Assembly (NCBI GenBank): GCA_964546645.1
Contig: CAZJKM010000003.1
Location: forward strand, 6,729-70,728
Length of the DNA: 64,000 bases
Source of the DNA: A37T11 sp964546645
GTDB lineage: Bacteria; Bacteroidota; Bacteroidia; Sphingobacteriales; Sphingobacteriaceae
Direction of reading: 5' to 3'
Shown here: in pieces, positions 15,940 to 25,700 of the stretch
Layout: each line of letters starts with the position of its first letter
How positions within the stretch are numbered: the stretch's first letter is position 1
Notes under the pieces: generated by a model
What the model was told of the DNA's origin: nothing
Seen by the model: only the letters and a program-made list of their open reading frames with translations
The model's database searches: none
Position numbers and translations under genes: made by a program

Positions 15940-18705
15940 TTACAGGACGATATTCACAATTCTTCCTTTTACAACGATCACCTTCTTTACCGGTTTGCCT
16001 TCCAGGTAGCGCTGTACATCCGGGCTGGCCAGTACCGCCTGCTCGATTCCCACCGCTTCCAGGCTGAGTGGCAGGGAGAGGTTCAGCCGCATCTTCCCGT
16101 TTACGGAGACCGGATAGGCGAATTCGCTTTCGATGAGATAGGCCGGGTTAAATACAGGATAAGCGGCATAGGACAGGGAACCGGGTTCGTTCCCCAGCAA
16201 TGCCCACAACTCTTCGGTAATGTGGGGCGCGTAGGGTGAAAGGACGACACACAGATCCTGCAGAATGGCCTTCTTGTTGCACTTCAGCTCGGTCAGCTCA
16301 TTGACGCAGATCATAAAACTCGATACGGAGGTGTTGAAAGAGAAGCGTTCAATATCTTCTTCCGCCTTTTTAACGATCTTATGGAGCGCTTTCAGCTCGG
16401 CTTTGGAGGGATTCTCGTCCGAAACAGCAAACTCATGCTGTGCATTGTGGAATAACTTCCAGAACTTGCGCAGGAATTTGTGAACGCCTTCTATCCCGTT
16501 GGTGTTCCAGGGCTTGCTCTGCTCCAGCGGCCCGAGGAACATCTCGTACATCCGCAGGGTATCGGCTCCGTACTGCTCCACGATGTCATCCGGGTTCACC
16601 ACGTTGAATTTGGACTTGGACATTTTCTCCACCTCGTGGCCACAGATATATTTCCCGTTTTCCAGAATGAACTCGGCCTGTTCAAATTCAGGCCTGAATT
16701 TTCTGAATTTATCCAGGTTCAATAGGTCATTTGTAACGATGTTGACGTCCACATGCAGCGCGGAGGTTTTATATTGGTCCTTCAGCCCGTAGGATACAAA
16801 GGTATTGGCTCCGTTGCCCTGTTCGTCCAGAACGCGGTATACAAAATTGCTCCGGCCCTGTATCATACCCTGGTTAATAAGCTTTTTAAACGGCTCTTCC
16901 TCCGGGACATAACCCAGGTCTTTCAACAGTTTATTCCAGAACCGGCTGTATAGCAGGTGCCCGGTGGCATGTTCGGAGCCGCCGATATAGAGGTCTACCG
17001 CCTTCCAGTAATTGACCGCCTCCTTTGAGGCAAATGCCTCCGGATTGCGGGCATCCATATACCGGTACCAGTACCAGCTGGAACCGGCCCAGCCAGGCAT
17101 GGTGGAAAGTTCGTACTCATACTGCTCGCGGTACTTCCAGCCGGCGGCGCGGCCAAGCGGTGGTTCTCCGCTTTCGGTTGGCAGGTATTTGTCCACTTCC
17201 GGCAGCAGCAGCGGCAGTTCGCTTTCTTCCATGAGATGGGGCAGCCCATCCTTAAAATAAACAGGCACGGGTTCGCCCCAATACCGTTGCCGGCCAAAGA
17301 TCGCATCCCGCATGCGGTAATTGATTTTTGCCTTACCCACCCCTTTCGCCTCCAGTGCATTCAGCAGGGCGGGAACCGCCTCTTCATAGGGCATCCCGTT
17401 GATAAAATCAGAATTGATATAACGTCCCGCCTTGCTCGGGTCAGCCTGTTCATCCAGCACCTGGGCGTCGCTGATCGGGATAATGGGCAGGTCAAACTGC
17501 CGCGCGAACAGATAATCCCGCTGGTCGCCGGAAGGCACCGCCATCACCGCACCGGTACCATAGCCAGCCAGTACGTAATCAGCAATCCATACCGGTATCT
17601 TTTCACCGGTAAGCGGGTGGGTCGCATATCCGCCGGTGAATACACCCGTCACCGTTTTAGTGTCGGCCATACGGTCCAGCTCTGATTTCTTTTTGGTGGC
17701 GTTGGTATATGCTTCTACCGCCTTTTGCTGCGCAGAAGCAGTATATTTTGCCACCAGTTCATGCTCCGGGGCCAGGACCAGGAAGCTTGCCCCGAAAATG
17801 GTATCCACCCGTGTGGTGAATACTTCAATATCATCGAACCAGACGCTGGCTCCGGTCGATTTACCGATCCAGTTACGTTGCATTTCCACCAGCGGGTCGG
17901 GCCAGTCGACCGTGTCCAGTCCGGTAAGCAGCCGCTCGGCGTACGCGGTGATGCGCATGCTCCATTGCATCATCCGTTTCTGTATCACCGGATAACCGCC
18001 GCGTTCCGATACGCCGTCTTTCACCTCATCGTTTGCCAGGACAGTTCCCAAAGCCGGACACCAGTTCACGGCACTTTCACGCAGGTAGGCCAGCCGGTAT
18101 TTCAGCAATTCCAGCTGTTGTTGTTGTTCCGTAAACGAATTCCACTCGTCAGCCGTGAAGCTGAGCACATCGTCATCGCAGGCAGCATGAATCCCTTTGC
18201 TGCCCTGCTTTTTGAAATGTGCAACCAGTGTGCCGATCGGTTCTGCCCGGTCGTTTTCACGATTATACCACGCATTGAACAGCTGCATGAATATCCATTG
18301 TGTCCACTTGTAGTAATCCGGATCGCTGGTGCGCACCTCCCGGCTCCAGTCGAATGAGAAACCGAGATTATCCAGTTGCTCCCGGTATCGGTTAATATTG
18401 GCTTCCGTGGTGACCGCGGGGTGCTGTCCGGTCTGGATCGCATATTGCTCTGCCGGAAGGCCAAACGAGTCGTACCCCATCGGGTGCAGCACATGAAATC
18501 CTTTCAGCCGTTTATACCGTGCAAAAATATCAGAAGCGATGTAGCCCAGTGGGTGGCCTACGTGCAGCCCTGCTCCGGATGGATAGGGAAACATATCCAA
18601 TACATAATACTTTGGTTTGTCAGACGTATTGCTGACGCGGAAGGTATGGTGGTCGGCCCAGAATTGCCGCCATTTTTGCTCGATTGACTTAAACTGGTAA
18701 TCCAT
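15940..18705 (-). CDS. leuS: Leucyl-tRNA synthetase
   Basis: Class I synthetase that charges tRNA-Leu. The HIGH-type motif is in MFPYPSGAGLHVGHPLGY (around residue 40-55) and the KMSKS motif is complete in EVEKMSKSKFNVVNPDD near 700. The editing domain (CP1) is visible in the FTTRVDTIFGASFLVLAPEH region and GTGAVMAVPSGDQRDY. The C-terminal anticodon-binding part includes VVLSPYAPHITEELWALLG and ends with the short domain VIVVKGRIVNIVL. At 921 residues it has the expected length for Bacteroidota. It is monocistronic as far as can be seen. Confidence 0.97.
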   Translation of the reverse strand: MDYQFKSIEQKWRQFWADHHTFRVSNTSDKPKYYVLDMFPYPSGAGLHVGHPLGYIASDIFARYKRLKGFHVLHPMGYDSFGLPAEQYAIQTGQHPAVTTEANINRYREQLDNLGFSFDWSREVRTSDPDYYKWTQWIFMQLFNAWYNRENDRAEPIGTLVAHFKKQGSKGIHAACDDDVLSFTADEWNSFTEQQQQLELLKYRLAYLRESAVNWCPALGTVLANDEVKDGVSERGGYPVIQKRMMQWSMRITAYAERLLTGLDTVDWPDPLVEMQRNWIGKSTGASVWFDDIEVFTTRVDTIFGASFLVLAPEHELVAKYTASAQQKAVEAYTNATKKKSELDRMADTKTVTGVFTGGYATHPLTGEKIPVWIADYVLAGYGTGAVMAVPSGDQRDYLFARQFDLPIIPISDAQVLDEQADPSKAGRYINSDFINGMPYEEAVPALLNALEAKGVGKAKINYRMRDAIFGRQRYWGEPVPVYFKDGLPHLMEESELPLLLPEVDKYLPTESGEPPLGRAAGWKYREQYEYELSTMPGWAGSSWYWYRYMDARNPEAFASKEAVNYWKAVDLYIGGSEHATGHLLYSRFWNKLLKDLGYVPEEEPFKKLINQGMIQGRSNFVYRVLDEQGNGANTFVSYGLKDQYKTSALHVDVNIVTNDLLNLDKFRKFRPEFEQAEFILENGKYICGHEVEKMSKSKFNVVNPDDIVEQYGADTLRMYEMFLGPLEQSKPWNTNGIEGVHKFLRKFWKLFHNAQHEFAVSDENPSKAELKALHKIVKKAEEDIERFSFNTSVSSFMICVNELTELKCNKKAILQDLCVVLSPYAPHITEELWALLGNEPGSLSYAAYPVFNPAYLIESEFAYPVSVNGKMRLNLSLPLSLEAVGIEQAVLASPDVQRYLEGKPVKKVIVVKGRIVNIVL

Positions 18706-18809
18706 GTTGCACGCTTGAGGGAGGCGAAATTACGATTTTCCGCTCAATTGTCCACTATACAAGGCATTTCTGCAAGAACAGTATTGTAACACGTTTTTTT
18801 CAAATAAAA

Positions 18810-18841
18810 TTTGCCAGAGTGTAGTAATCACACTATCTTTG
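18810..18841 (+). promoter_or_regulatory. Near-perfect Bacteroidota promoter upstream of a short hairpin transcript
   Basis: TTTG at 18810-18813 and TATCTTTG at 18834-18841 with a 20-base spacer fit the phylum consensus very well. The start site would be near 18848, about 130 bases before the next gene, which has its own -7 element, so this promoter may serve a separate small transcript. Confidence 0.65.
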
Positions 18842-18847
18842 TACTCA

Positions 18848-18915
18848 TCATAATTTAGGTTTATAATTGGTTAGTAAGGTCTCCAGTCTCCCCGGCTGGA
18901 GGCTTTGCATTTTAG
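18848..18915 (+). ncRNA. Candidate short RNA or attenuated leader ending in a hairpin
   Basis: Between the promoter above and the next gene is a 9-bp hairpin with two G-U pairs (GGTCTCCAG / CTGGAGGCT, 18878-18904), followed by TTGCATTTT. This could end a ~65-base RNA or act as an attenuator for the downstream gene. No RNA family was recognised and the T-tract is imperfect. Confidence 0.35.
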
Positions 18916-18962
18916 ATACAGATAAGCCCGTAACAGCACGGATTTTTTACGACTGATCTTTT

Positions 18963-18970
18963 TATATTTG
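18963..18970 (+). promoter_or_regulatory. -7 element (TATATTTG) placed for a leaderless mRNA
   Basis: TATATTTG ends 8 bases before the ATG at 18979. With the normal distance from -7 element to start site, transcription would begin at or next to the A of the start codon. Confidence 0.5.
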
Positions 18971-18978
18971 GCGGTTAT

Positions 18979-19281
18979 ATGGAGTCAGGTTTGAGCTTTC
19001 ATGCATTCATCGCATCGTTACAGAATGCTGCACCACTGCCCGGTATACCGGTGCAGCTGAAATCATTGTGGCTGGATGCTAAGGGTCGCTGGGATGATGC
19101 GCACGCAGTGGTGGATCAGCTTGGGGACCGGCGATCGGCACGGGTACATGCGTACCTGCACCGGAAAGAGGGCGACAGCTGGAACGCTGATTACTGGTAC
19201 CGGCGGGCGCAGGAAGAGCGGCCCGGCATATCATTGGATGCGGAATGGGAGGAATTGGTCAGGTGTTATACTACATCATAA
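18979..19281 (+). CDS. Small conserved protein of unknown function
   Basis: A 100-residue soluble protein with no signal peptide. It has an N-terminal helix (SFHAFIASLQNAAPLPG), a central IPVQLKSLWLDAKGRWDDAHAVV segment and a conserved-looking HAYLHRKEGDSWNADYWYRRA block, followed by a helical end. The W-D-x-A-H and Y-L-H-R-K-E-G-D patterns recall hypothetical proteins found widely in Chitinophagaceae and are similar to a single TPR-like hairpin (A-x-A-Y-W-Y-x-R-A). No function is known to me. It lies between leuS and a Pal-like gene with a strong bidirectional terminator after it, so it is transcribed alone, probably from the adjacent -7 element. Confidence 0.75.
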   Translation: MESGLSFHAFIASLQNAAPLPGIPVQLKSLWLDAKGRWDDAHAVVDQLGDRRSARVHAYLHRKEGDSWNADYWYRRAQEERPGISLDAEWEELVRCYTTS

Positions 19282-19290
19282 GATGCAGAA

Positions 19291-19320
19291 CAGCCTGCAT
19301 GGGCATGCTCATGCAGGCTG
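19291..19320. terminator. Bidirectional terminator hairpin
   Basis: A perfect 11-bp stem (CAGCCTGCATG / CATGCAGGCTG) with an 8-base loop lies between two converging genes, 9 bases after the stop at 19281 and 32 bases from the other stop. Confidence 0.75.
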
Positions 19321-19352
19321 TGTTTGTGAATGCACAGGATAGTCTGGTCTTT

Positions 19353-19883
19353 TTATCGGGCAAGTCTGATTTCCACCCGGCGATTTAACGCTCTTCCGGA
19401 TTCTGTATCGTTGGATGCGGTCGGTTGTGTAGCGCCGTACCCTTTGGCGGTCAGCCGGTCTGAGGCAATACCAGCATTTACCAGATACAGTTTCACGGCG
19501 TTCGCGCGATCAACGGATAAAGACATGTTGTAGTCGGCCGTGCCTTCAATGGAGGCGTGTCCGTTAAGTATAAAACGTGCAGAAGGATCTTTCCGGATCT
19601 CCCGGCTGATGCGGTCAAGCACGGCATATGATTCCGTCTTCAGCACACTGGAGTCAAACTCAAACTGGATGTTACGGAAGTTAAAGTCCGGTTTTTCTTC
19701 TGCAGGTGCAGGCGCTGGCCTTTGCGCAACGGGAGCCGGTTGTTGCGGTGGCGGAGGTGCGGGTTGCACTGTCTCTGTTTCAGCATTCCGCTGTGCAGTG
19801 ATTTTCTTTGATTTACAGGCCTGGTGTGATAACGCCAACAAGCCTATTACGGCGAAAAGTGAAGAAGTTTTAATAATATTCAT
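19353..19883 (-). CDS. OmpA-family lipoprotein, Pal-like
   Basis: Outer-membrane lipoprotein that should bind peptidoglycan. The signal peptide is MNIIKTSSLFAVIGLLALSHQAC, with a lipobox-like SHQAC, and a proline-rich linker (PAPPPPQQPAPVAQRPAPAP) follows. The C-terminal OmpA domain has FEFDSSVLKTESYAVLDRI, LNGHASIEGTADYNMSLSVDRANAVKLYL and GYGATQPTASNDTESGRALNRRVEIRL, including the expected Asp/Arg diaminopimelate-binding residues. I start at 19883; the frame is open 21 codons more, but that would bury the signal peptide. No tolB or other tol genes are nearby, so a true Tol-Pal role is only an inference. Confidence 0.88.
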   Translation of the reverse strand: MNIIKTSSLFAVIGLLALSHQACKSKKITAQRNAETETVQPAPPPPQQPAPVAQRPAPAPAEEKPDFNFRNIQFEFDSSVLKTESYAVLDRISREIRKDPSARFILNGHASIEGTADYNMSLSVDRANAVKLYLVNAGIASDRLTAKGYGATQPTASNDTESGRALNRRVEIRLAR

Positions 19884-19993
19884 TACGTGCAATAAGTTTT
19901 TGTAAAAGTAGTAATATTCATTTATAAATGAATAAGTATCTGACAAAAAAACCGTAACGTCACTTTCGGACTACAGTTTTTTCCCTAAACCCT

Positions 19994-20001
19994 TACCTTT
20001 G
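19994..20001 (+). promoter_or_regulatory. -7 element (TACCTTTG) just before pnuC
   Basis: TACCTTTG ends 6 bases before the pnuC ATG, so the start site would fall on or next to the start codon. The expected -33 TTTG is not well matched. Confidence 0.45.
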
Positions 20002-20007
20002 CTGCCT

Positions 20008-20616
20008 ATGACCACATCCGGATTCTTTCAGGAAATCATGGAACAGTTCCGGCAGACGTCCACTTTGGAATGGTTTGGTACGGTAACGGGATTTACCTGT
20101 GTATTCCTTGCTGCCCGCCAACATATTCTGAACTGGCCGGTAAGCATACTGAGTATCATTGCTTTTTCGGTATTGTTTTATCAGCATAAGTTATACGGCG
20201 ATGCGGTGCTGCAGATTTATTTTTTCAGCACAGCAGTATACGGTTGGTACTATTGGGCAAAGCGGGCTGCTGAAAACAGGAAACCGGTGGTACGGCTGGA
20301 TGCTGGCTGGATGCTGATGGTTTGCGGAATCATACTGGTATTGTCATTGTTGCTGGGATTCGTGCTGAGCCGGTTCACCGACAGCGATGTGCCTTTTGCT
20401 GATGGCACCTGTACGGCAGTTAGTTTAGTGGCTCAGTTTCTGATGACCCGCAAGGTACTGCAGAACTGGCTGCTTTGGATCGTGGTGGACATCGCTTATA
20501 TTCCGCTGTATCTATATAAAGGGTTGGCCCTGACGGCCGTGCTGTACCTGGTGTTTGCCGGAATTGCGTACATGGGATACAGAGACTGGAACAGATCATG
20601 GAAAAAGATCAGCTGA
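20008..20616 (+). CDS. pnuC: Nicotinamide riboside transporter PnuC
   Basis: Inner-membrane carrier that takes up nicotinamide riboside for NAD synthesis. The family signature region TLEWFGTVTGFTCVFLAARQHILNWPVSI near the N-terminus and later LYGDAVLQIYFFSTAVYGWYYW are very typical, as is NWLLWIVVDIAYIPLYLYKGL near the end. About seven hydrophobic segments can be counted. I start at 20008 (MTTSGFFQEI) rather than a TTG 9 bases upstream which lies in the -7 element. It overlaps the following kinase gene by 19 bases; uptake depends on phosphorylation by such a kinase, so the pair makes a functional unit. Confidence 0.92.
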   Translation: MTTSGFFQEIMEQFRQTSTLEWFGTVTGFTCVFLAARQHILNWPVSILSIIAFSVLFYQHKLYGDAVLQIYFFSTAVYGWYYWAKRAAENRKPVVRLDAGWMLMVCGIILVLSLLLGFVLSRFTDSDVPFADGTCTAVSLVAQFLMTRKVLQNWLLWIVVDIAYIPLYLYKGLALTAVLYLVFAGIAYMGYRDWNRSWKKIS

Positions 20617-21131
20617 TAAAAATTGCGGTAGTGGGTCCTGAGTCGACCGGAAAATCGGTAACGGCACAGCTGCTGGCCCAGCACTATGGTACGGTTTGGG
20701 TACCTGAGTATGCAAGGGAGTATTGTGCAGGGTTAGCTACGTCACCCACATTACAGGACGAATTGAATATGTACTACGGGCAACTGGCGTTGGAGCGTAG
20801 TGTGGTACCACTCGCAAAACAGAACCTGCTGATTTGCGACACCACTTTCCTGACGGTAAAAATCTGGAGCGATTATATGTTCGGTTGCACACCCCCGCAG
20901 GTACTGGAAGGATTGGAAATACACCGCTACGATTTTTATCTGTTGATGGATATCGACCTGCCCTGGGAGGACGACCCATTGCGGGATTTTCCGGATAAGC
21001 GGGAACATTTTATGGGGGTATGGCACCGGGAATTACGGTCATTGGGGGCTGTATATACAGTTGTCTCCGGCCTCGGGGAAGAACGTATACAAGCAGCGGT
21101 CGCGGCAGTGGACCGGTTTATCAGGCAATAA
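20598..21131 (+). CDS. NadR-type nicotinamide riboside kinase
   Basis: A 177-residue P-loop protein matching the C-terminal kinase domain of NadR, without the adenylyltransferase or HTH domains. The P-loop is VVGPESTGKSVTAQLLAQHYG near the N-terminus. VPEYAREYC follows at about residue 36, LLICDTTFLTVKIWSDYMFG near 77 holds the Asp of the Walker B region, and LLMDIDLPWEDDPLRDFPDKRE comes near 115. It would phosphorylate nicotinamide riboside entering through PnuC to give NMN. The start codon lies inside pnuC (19-base overlap), indicating translational coupling. Its last 11 bases overlap the end of the convergent DeoR gene. Confidence 0.88.
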   Translation: MEKDQLIKIAVVGPESTGKSVTAQLLAQHYGTVWVPEYAREYCAGLATSPTLQDELNMYYGQLALERSVVPLAKQNLLICDTTFLTVKIWSDYMFGCTPPQVLEGLEIHRYDFYLLMDIDLPWEDDPLRDFPDKREHFMGVWHRELRSLGAVYTVVSGLGEERIQAAVAAVDRFIRQ

Positions 21132-21885
21132 TGACTTTAATGCCACGGTCTTCCAGTGCCTTGACGGTGCTTGGTGGTGCTCCGGCATCTGTTACCACAT
21201 ATTGTACCTGCTCCAGTTCGCATATCTTTCCAATACCACGTTTACCAAATTTGGTACTGTCGGCCAGCACCGTTACGATCTGCGCCGTGCCGATCATTTT
21301 CTGATTGATACGAGCTTCAGTGAGATTGCTGATGGAAAAACCAAAATCAAGATCAATTCCGTCCACACCTATAAATAATACACCGCAGGACAGTCCGTCC
21401 AGCATATATTCGGCGTAGGAACCCGCGGCGGAAGAGGAGTTCGTACGGATCAATCCACCTAACTGGAGCACTTCTGTATTCGGACGGTTGCACAATTCCA
21501 GGGTCACCTTAACGGCAGGTGTGATAACGGTTAGCGGCTTCTGCGGATGAAGCTGGTGGGCTAATTCGAATACGGTGGTGCCTGACCCGATGATAATGGA
21601 ATCGTTCTGCCCGATCAATTTAGAAGCAGCCTGTCCGATCTTCCGTTTCTGCTCAGCATTGATAGTGGCCTTCTCCAGAATGGGGCGGTCAATGGTATAT
21701 GGATTGTTGAGGGAAGCTCCGCCACGGGTAATAAAAATGAGCCCTTTATCTTCCAGGAATTTCAGGTCTTTCCGGATGGTTACACCTGATACGCCGGTCT
21801 GATCAATAAGCTCGGGAATGGTGATCTGTCCCTTTTCTTTCACCCGTTTCAGGATAAATTGGTGGCGCTTGGTAATATTTTTCAT
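21121..21885 (-). CDS. DeoR/GlpR-family transcriptional regulator
   Basis: A 254-residue repressor-type regulator. The N-terminal winged helix (RHQFILKRVKEKGQITIPEL, then TGVSGVTIRKDLKFLEDKGLI) carries the DeoR signature with ITRGGA after it. The C-terminal sugar-phosphate-binding domain shows NDSIIIGSGTTVFELAHQL and the later LFIGVDGIDLDFGFSISNLTEA, with VTVLADSTKFGKRG close to the end. Family members respond to phosphorylated sugars or polyols. It is divergent from the SusC gene across 864 bases that contain three copies of a shared bipartite site, so it most likely controls the catabolic locus and itself; the effector could be a product of the two FGGY kinases. Confidence 0.9.
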   Translation of the reverse strand: MKNITKRHQFILKRVKEKGQITIPELIDQTGVSGVTIRKDLKFLEDKGLIFITRGGASLNNPYTIDRPILEKATINAEQKRKIGQAASKLIGQNDSIIIGSGTTVFELAHQLHPQKPLTVITPAVKVTLELCNRPNTEVLQLGGLIRTNSSSAAGSYAEYMLDGLSCGVLFIGVDGIDLDFGFSISNLTEARINQKMIGTAQIVTVLADSTKFGKRGIGKICELEQVQYVVTDAGAPPSTVKALEDRGIKVIIA

Positions 21886-21914
21886 CAGAATAAAATTGTT
21901 TTATTGACGTATCG

Positions 21915-22070
21915 TTTGCTCTTTAACGGCGTCAATGAGATCACTTTGCTAAGTTTTAACGGCGATGAAGCTTGCATGAGTTATACGCTGACAGCAAACT
22001 TCATATTTGCTATGCAATGTTACTAGTTTTATTAAATAAATTAACTATTATTTGCTGATTTATTAACGGC
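21915..22070. promoter_or_regulatory. Three bipartite TTTGCT - TTAACGGC repeats: candidate DeoR operator
   Basis: TTTGCT occurs at 21915-21920, 21945-21950 and 22051-22056; each is followed after 2, 5 or 6 bases by TTAACGGC (21923-21930, 21956-21963, 22063-22070). An extra TTTGCT at 22006-22011 forms an inverted repeat with AGCAAA at 21993-21998. These sites sit directly upstream of the DeoR gene. The rest of the 21886-22749 interval is AT-rich and I see nothing else in it apart from the promoter at 22559. Confidence 0.55.
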
Positions 22071-22558
22071 TCATCGTACATTATATATTAAAAAAGGGAT
22101 GATCTTTTTTTACTAAGCTGCCTGACGGACAGATAAGGGTATCTGTTTTTTATTGTCAATTTGCCTCCTGCAAGACAGTACAGATTCCGTATCCTTTTCT
22201 TTCCGGTTGAATTTGAGGGATATTGTAAATAAAATAAACAAATTATAACATATGTATTAAATGTAAATAAACAAATAATGTTGCCGGCTTGCATATCCCA
22301 GCTTGTCTGCCCATTCAGGGGATATGGAACTACTCCTTTTCTTTGCGCTTTAAAATAAACGGGACGCTTTGTAATCCTTGTATGTTGTTTCTCCTTTTGC
22401 GAGACGATGGGGATGTTCAAGGTGCATTTATATGCGATTTAATCCGTTTGTTTCGGCATATAATCGCCTCCGGTCCGTGTTTTATAAGAACGATTCCTCT
22501 GAGAAATGTTAATTAATGTTTAATATAGTATTATTTTTCATTAATATTTTGAATATTA

Positions 22559-22591
22559 TTTGGTTAATAATATTTTATTTTATTAAATTTG
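22559..22591 (+). promoter_or_regulatory. Promoter of the SusC/SusD catabolic locus
   Basis: TTTG at 22559-22562 and TAAATTTG at 22584-22591, spacer 21 bases, in a very AT-rich stretch. The predicted start site near 22598 leaves a leader of about 150 bases before susC. Confidence 0.55.
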
Positions 22592-22749
22592 TGTCGTTGT
22601 AAACCTTATAAGTATATCAGTAAAAGAAAATTGTGTGCGGATATGTAGTTGATGATACAAATATCGTGTACTTGTAAGGTGCCTTTCTCTGTATTAATAC
22701 ATTGTTAACATATAAAAATGGAAAATCAATAAAATTAAACTAAGGCAAA

Positions 22750-25700
22750 ATGAGAAGAAAAATTTACTGTTTATTTATGTTTATGGTGTTGTCCGCGAGT
22801 GTAGCATTCGGACAACAACTGAACGAATTGGGCGGGAAAGTGACAAATGCCACCGGGGAAGCCCTACAGGGGGTGTCTGTCGTCGTAAAAGATAAGGGGC
22901 GTCAGGCATCTACCTCCTCAGATGGTACATTTTCAATACCTGTAAGCAGGGGAGATGTGCTGGTATTCAGTATGATTGGGTTTAGAATGCACGAGGAAAT
23001 TTATCAGTCGCAACAGCGTCTTTCTGTTGTGTTGGAAGAAGTGCTTACTGATCTGGATGAGGTGATTGTCGTGGGGTACGGGACGATGCGTAAGCGTGAC
23101 CTGGTAGGTGCGGTAGATCAGATCGGCGGAGAGAAGCTGGCTAACCGGGGGAATATGAATATTGCCCGTTCGTTGCAGGGGCAGATGCCGGGCCTGAATA
23201 TCAGCCTGCGCGATGGAAAACCTTCGCGGGGAGCGACGTTAAACCTGCGCGGTACAGGTAGTATAGGTGCTGGTGGGGGTGCATTGATATTGATTGATGG
23301 GGTTGAGGGAGATATGACCGCCCTGAACCCCGATGACGTACAGAGTATCTCCATCTTGAAAGACGCCTCCTCAGCCGCCATTTATGGCGCGCGTGGTGCA
23401 TTTGGCGTGGTGCTGATCACCACAAAAAATGCAGCAGTAGGACGACCAAAAATTACGTACAGCGGTGGCATATCCGGACATCAGCGGTTGGTCAAAATGG
23501 AGGACAACATTGTGGATAATGGCCTGCAGTGGACGGATGGCTGGTATAGCGCTTATATGGAAGGGTTTGACCTGGGAACTCCCCCTGCCGGGATCAACAA
23601 CGTGTTTAAGTATAGTACAGCATGGTATAATGAACTGGTGAAACGGGATGCTGACCCGACGTTTGAAAAAATGCGGGTTAACAATGCCGGAGAGTACGAA
23701 TATTTTGGCAATACAAACTGGTTTGATGTGATCTATAAAAACCAGAATATCTCTACAGAACATAATATAAGCATGTCCGGTGGGAGCGACCAGGTGAAGT
23801 TTTACCTGTCCGGCCGCTATTTTAATCAGGGTGGTATTTATAATGCCGGTAACGAGGAGTATAAACAATATAATGTGCGGGCAAAGGGGCAGGTTAAATT
23901 AACCCCCCAACTGATCCTGGATAACAATACGGATTTTGCCCGTAAGCAAATTCATCAGCCCATGGTGATGTATGACCGGCAGCTGCTGCCCAGGATGCTG
24001 GAACACCAGGGCTATCCGATGACTTTGGTAAAAAACCTGGACGGTACGTGGACAGAAGCTGCTGTTTATACAGGGTGGGCCGGCTTTTTGGAAGGTACGT
24101 CTTACCAGAAAAACAGCTCCCTGGATCTGCGTAATACGACCGCGCTTACCTATACCCCCCTGAAGGACGAATTGATCTTTAAAGCAGATTTTACCTACTA
24201 TTATATCCCGGGAAACCGGACCCGGGTAGAAAACATGTATGATTTTTTTACCGGGCCGTCCATCAGGAAATCCCGGAATACCTTTAGCTCATTGGAGAAT
24301 TCTGCAACGGCTAATAATTATATTACGGCGAATGCTACCGCTAATTACCTCCCCAAATTCAATAACGACGATCATAAACTGAATTTGCTGGTAGGATGGA
24401 ATATTGAGGAGCGAAAAACAAATAATATCGTTACGTACAGACGGGGGTTGATTTATCCGTCCAAACCGAGCTTTGCTTTGATGGATGGTGATTTCTATAC
24501 CGTTGGGCAGTCTGGTACTGAATGGGGTTATGCCGGTGCACTGTTCCGGGCAAATTATAACTATAAAGACCGGTACCTGGCTGAGGTAAGCGGCCGGTAT
24601 GATGGATCTTCCAAGTTCCCGGCCAATCAGCAGTGGGGATTTTTTCCATCTGCTTCTGTTGCCTGGAGGTTGTCTGAAGAGGCATTTATGCAGCCGGCTA
24701 AAAGCTGGCTAAATGATATGAAAATTCGCTTGTCAGCCGGTAGCCTGGGGAATGGGAACGTAGATCCTTATTTATACCTGCCCACGATGACCATACCCAG
24801 AAGCTCGCTTATTATTGGTGAGGGGCTGCAGACGTATACCTATGCACCGGCAACAATACCCGAAAGCCTGACCTGGGAAAAATCGACCACCTATGATGTG
24901 GGCCTCGACCTGACTTTCCTGAATAACCGTCTGCTCTTCATTGGTGATTATTATGAACGATACACAACCGACATGTTCACCGTTGGGCCCACTGTTCCGG
25001 CGGTTTTTGGGGCAGCTGTGCCAAGAGGCAACAACGCAGACCTGAAGACAAAGGGATGGGAGTTGTCACTGGAATGGAAAGATAATCACGTGGTGTCTGG
25101 TAAACCATTTTCGTATGCGGTTAAGGGAATGCTTTGGGACAGCCGGAGCTGGGTTACAAAATTTAATAACCCAACCAAATTGCTGTCTACCTATTACGAA
25201 GGGATGGAACTGGGGGAAATCTGGGGCTACCGGATAGAGGGTCTGTTCAGAGATCAGGAAGAAATCAATGCGCATGTGGATCAGTCGCGGATAGTGGTAT
25301 CAAGCAGTAATATACTGAAACCGGGGGATATGAAGTTTTCGGATTTGAATGGAGATCTGCAGATTACACAGGGTGATAATACCGTTGATAACCCGGGCGA
25401 CCGGACCGTTATCGGAAACGAGCTGGCGCGATATCAGTTCGGGTTTAATACCAATATAAACTGGAATAGAATAGGCATCAGCGCATTTTTCCAGGGTGTT
25501 GGCAAGCGTGACTGGTATCCGGAGAAAGAATCAGCCTATTTCTGGGGACAGTATAACAGGCCCTATAGTTATATGCTGCAAATGCACACCGGTGATAATG
25601 TATGGACGGAAGAAAATCAGAATGCAGATGCTTACTGGCCTCGTTACCGCGGGTATTTGGCTTTGAATGCTAACAGGAGTATGACCGTCGTCAACGACCG

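Noticed and set aside
18706..18978. tRNA gene in the spacer after leuS
   Set aside because: No cloverleaf pairing or T-loop sequence is seen; the hairpin here is a simple stem.
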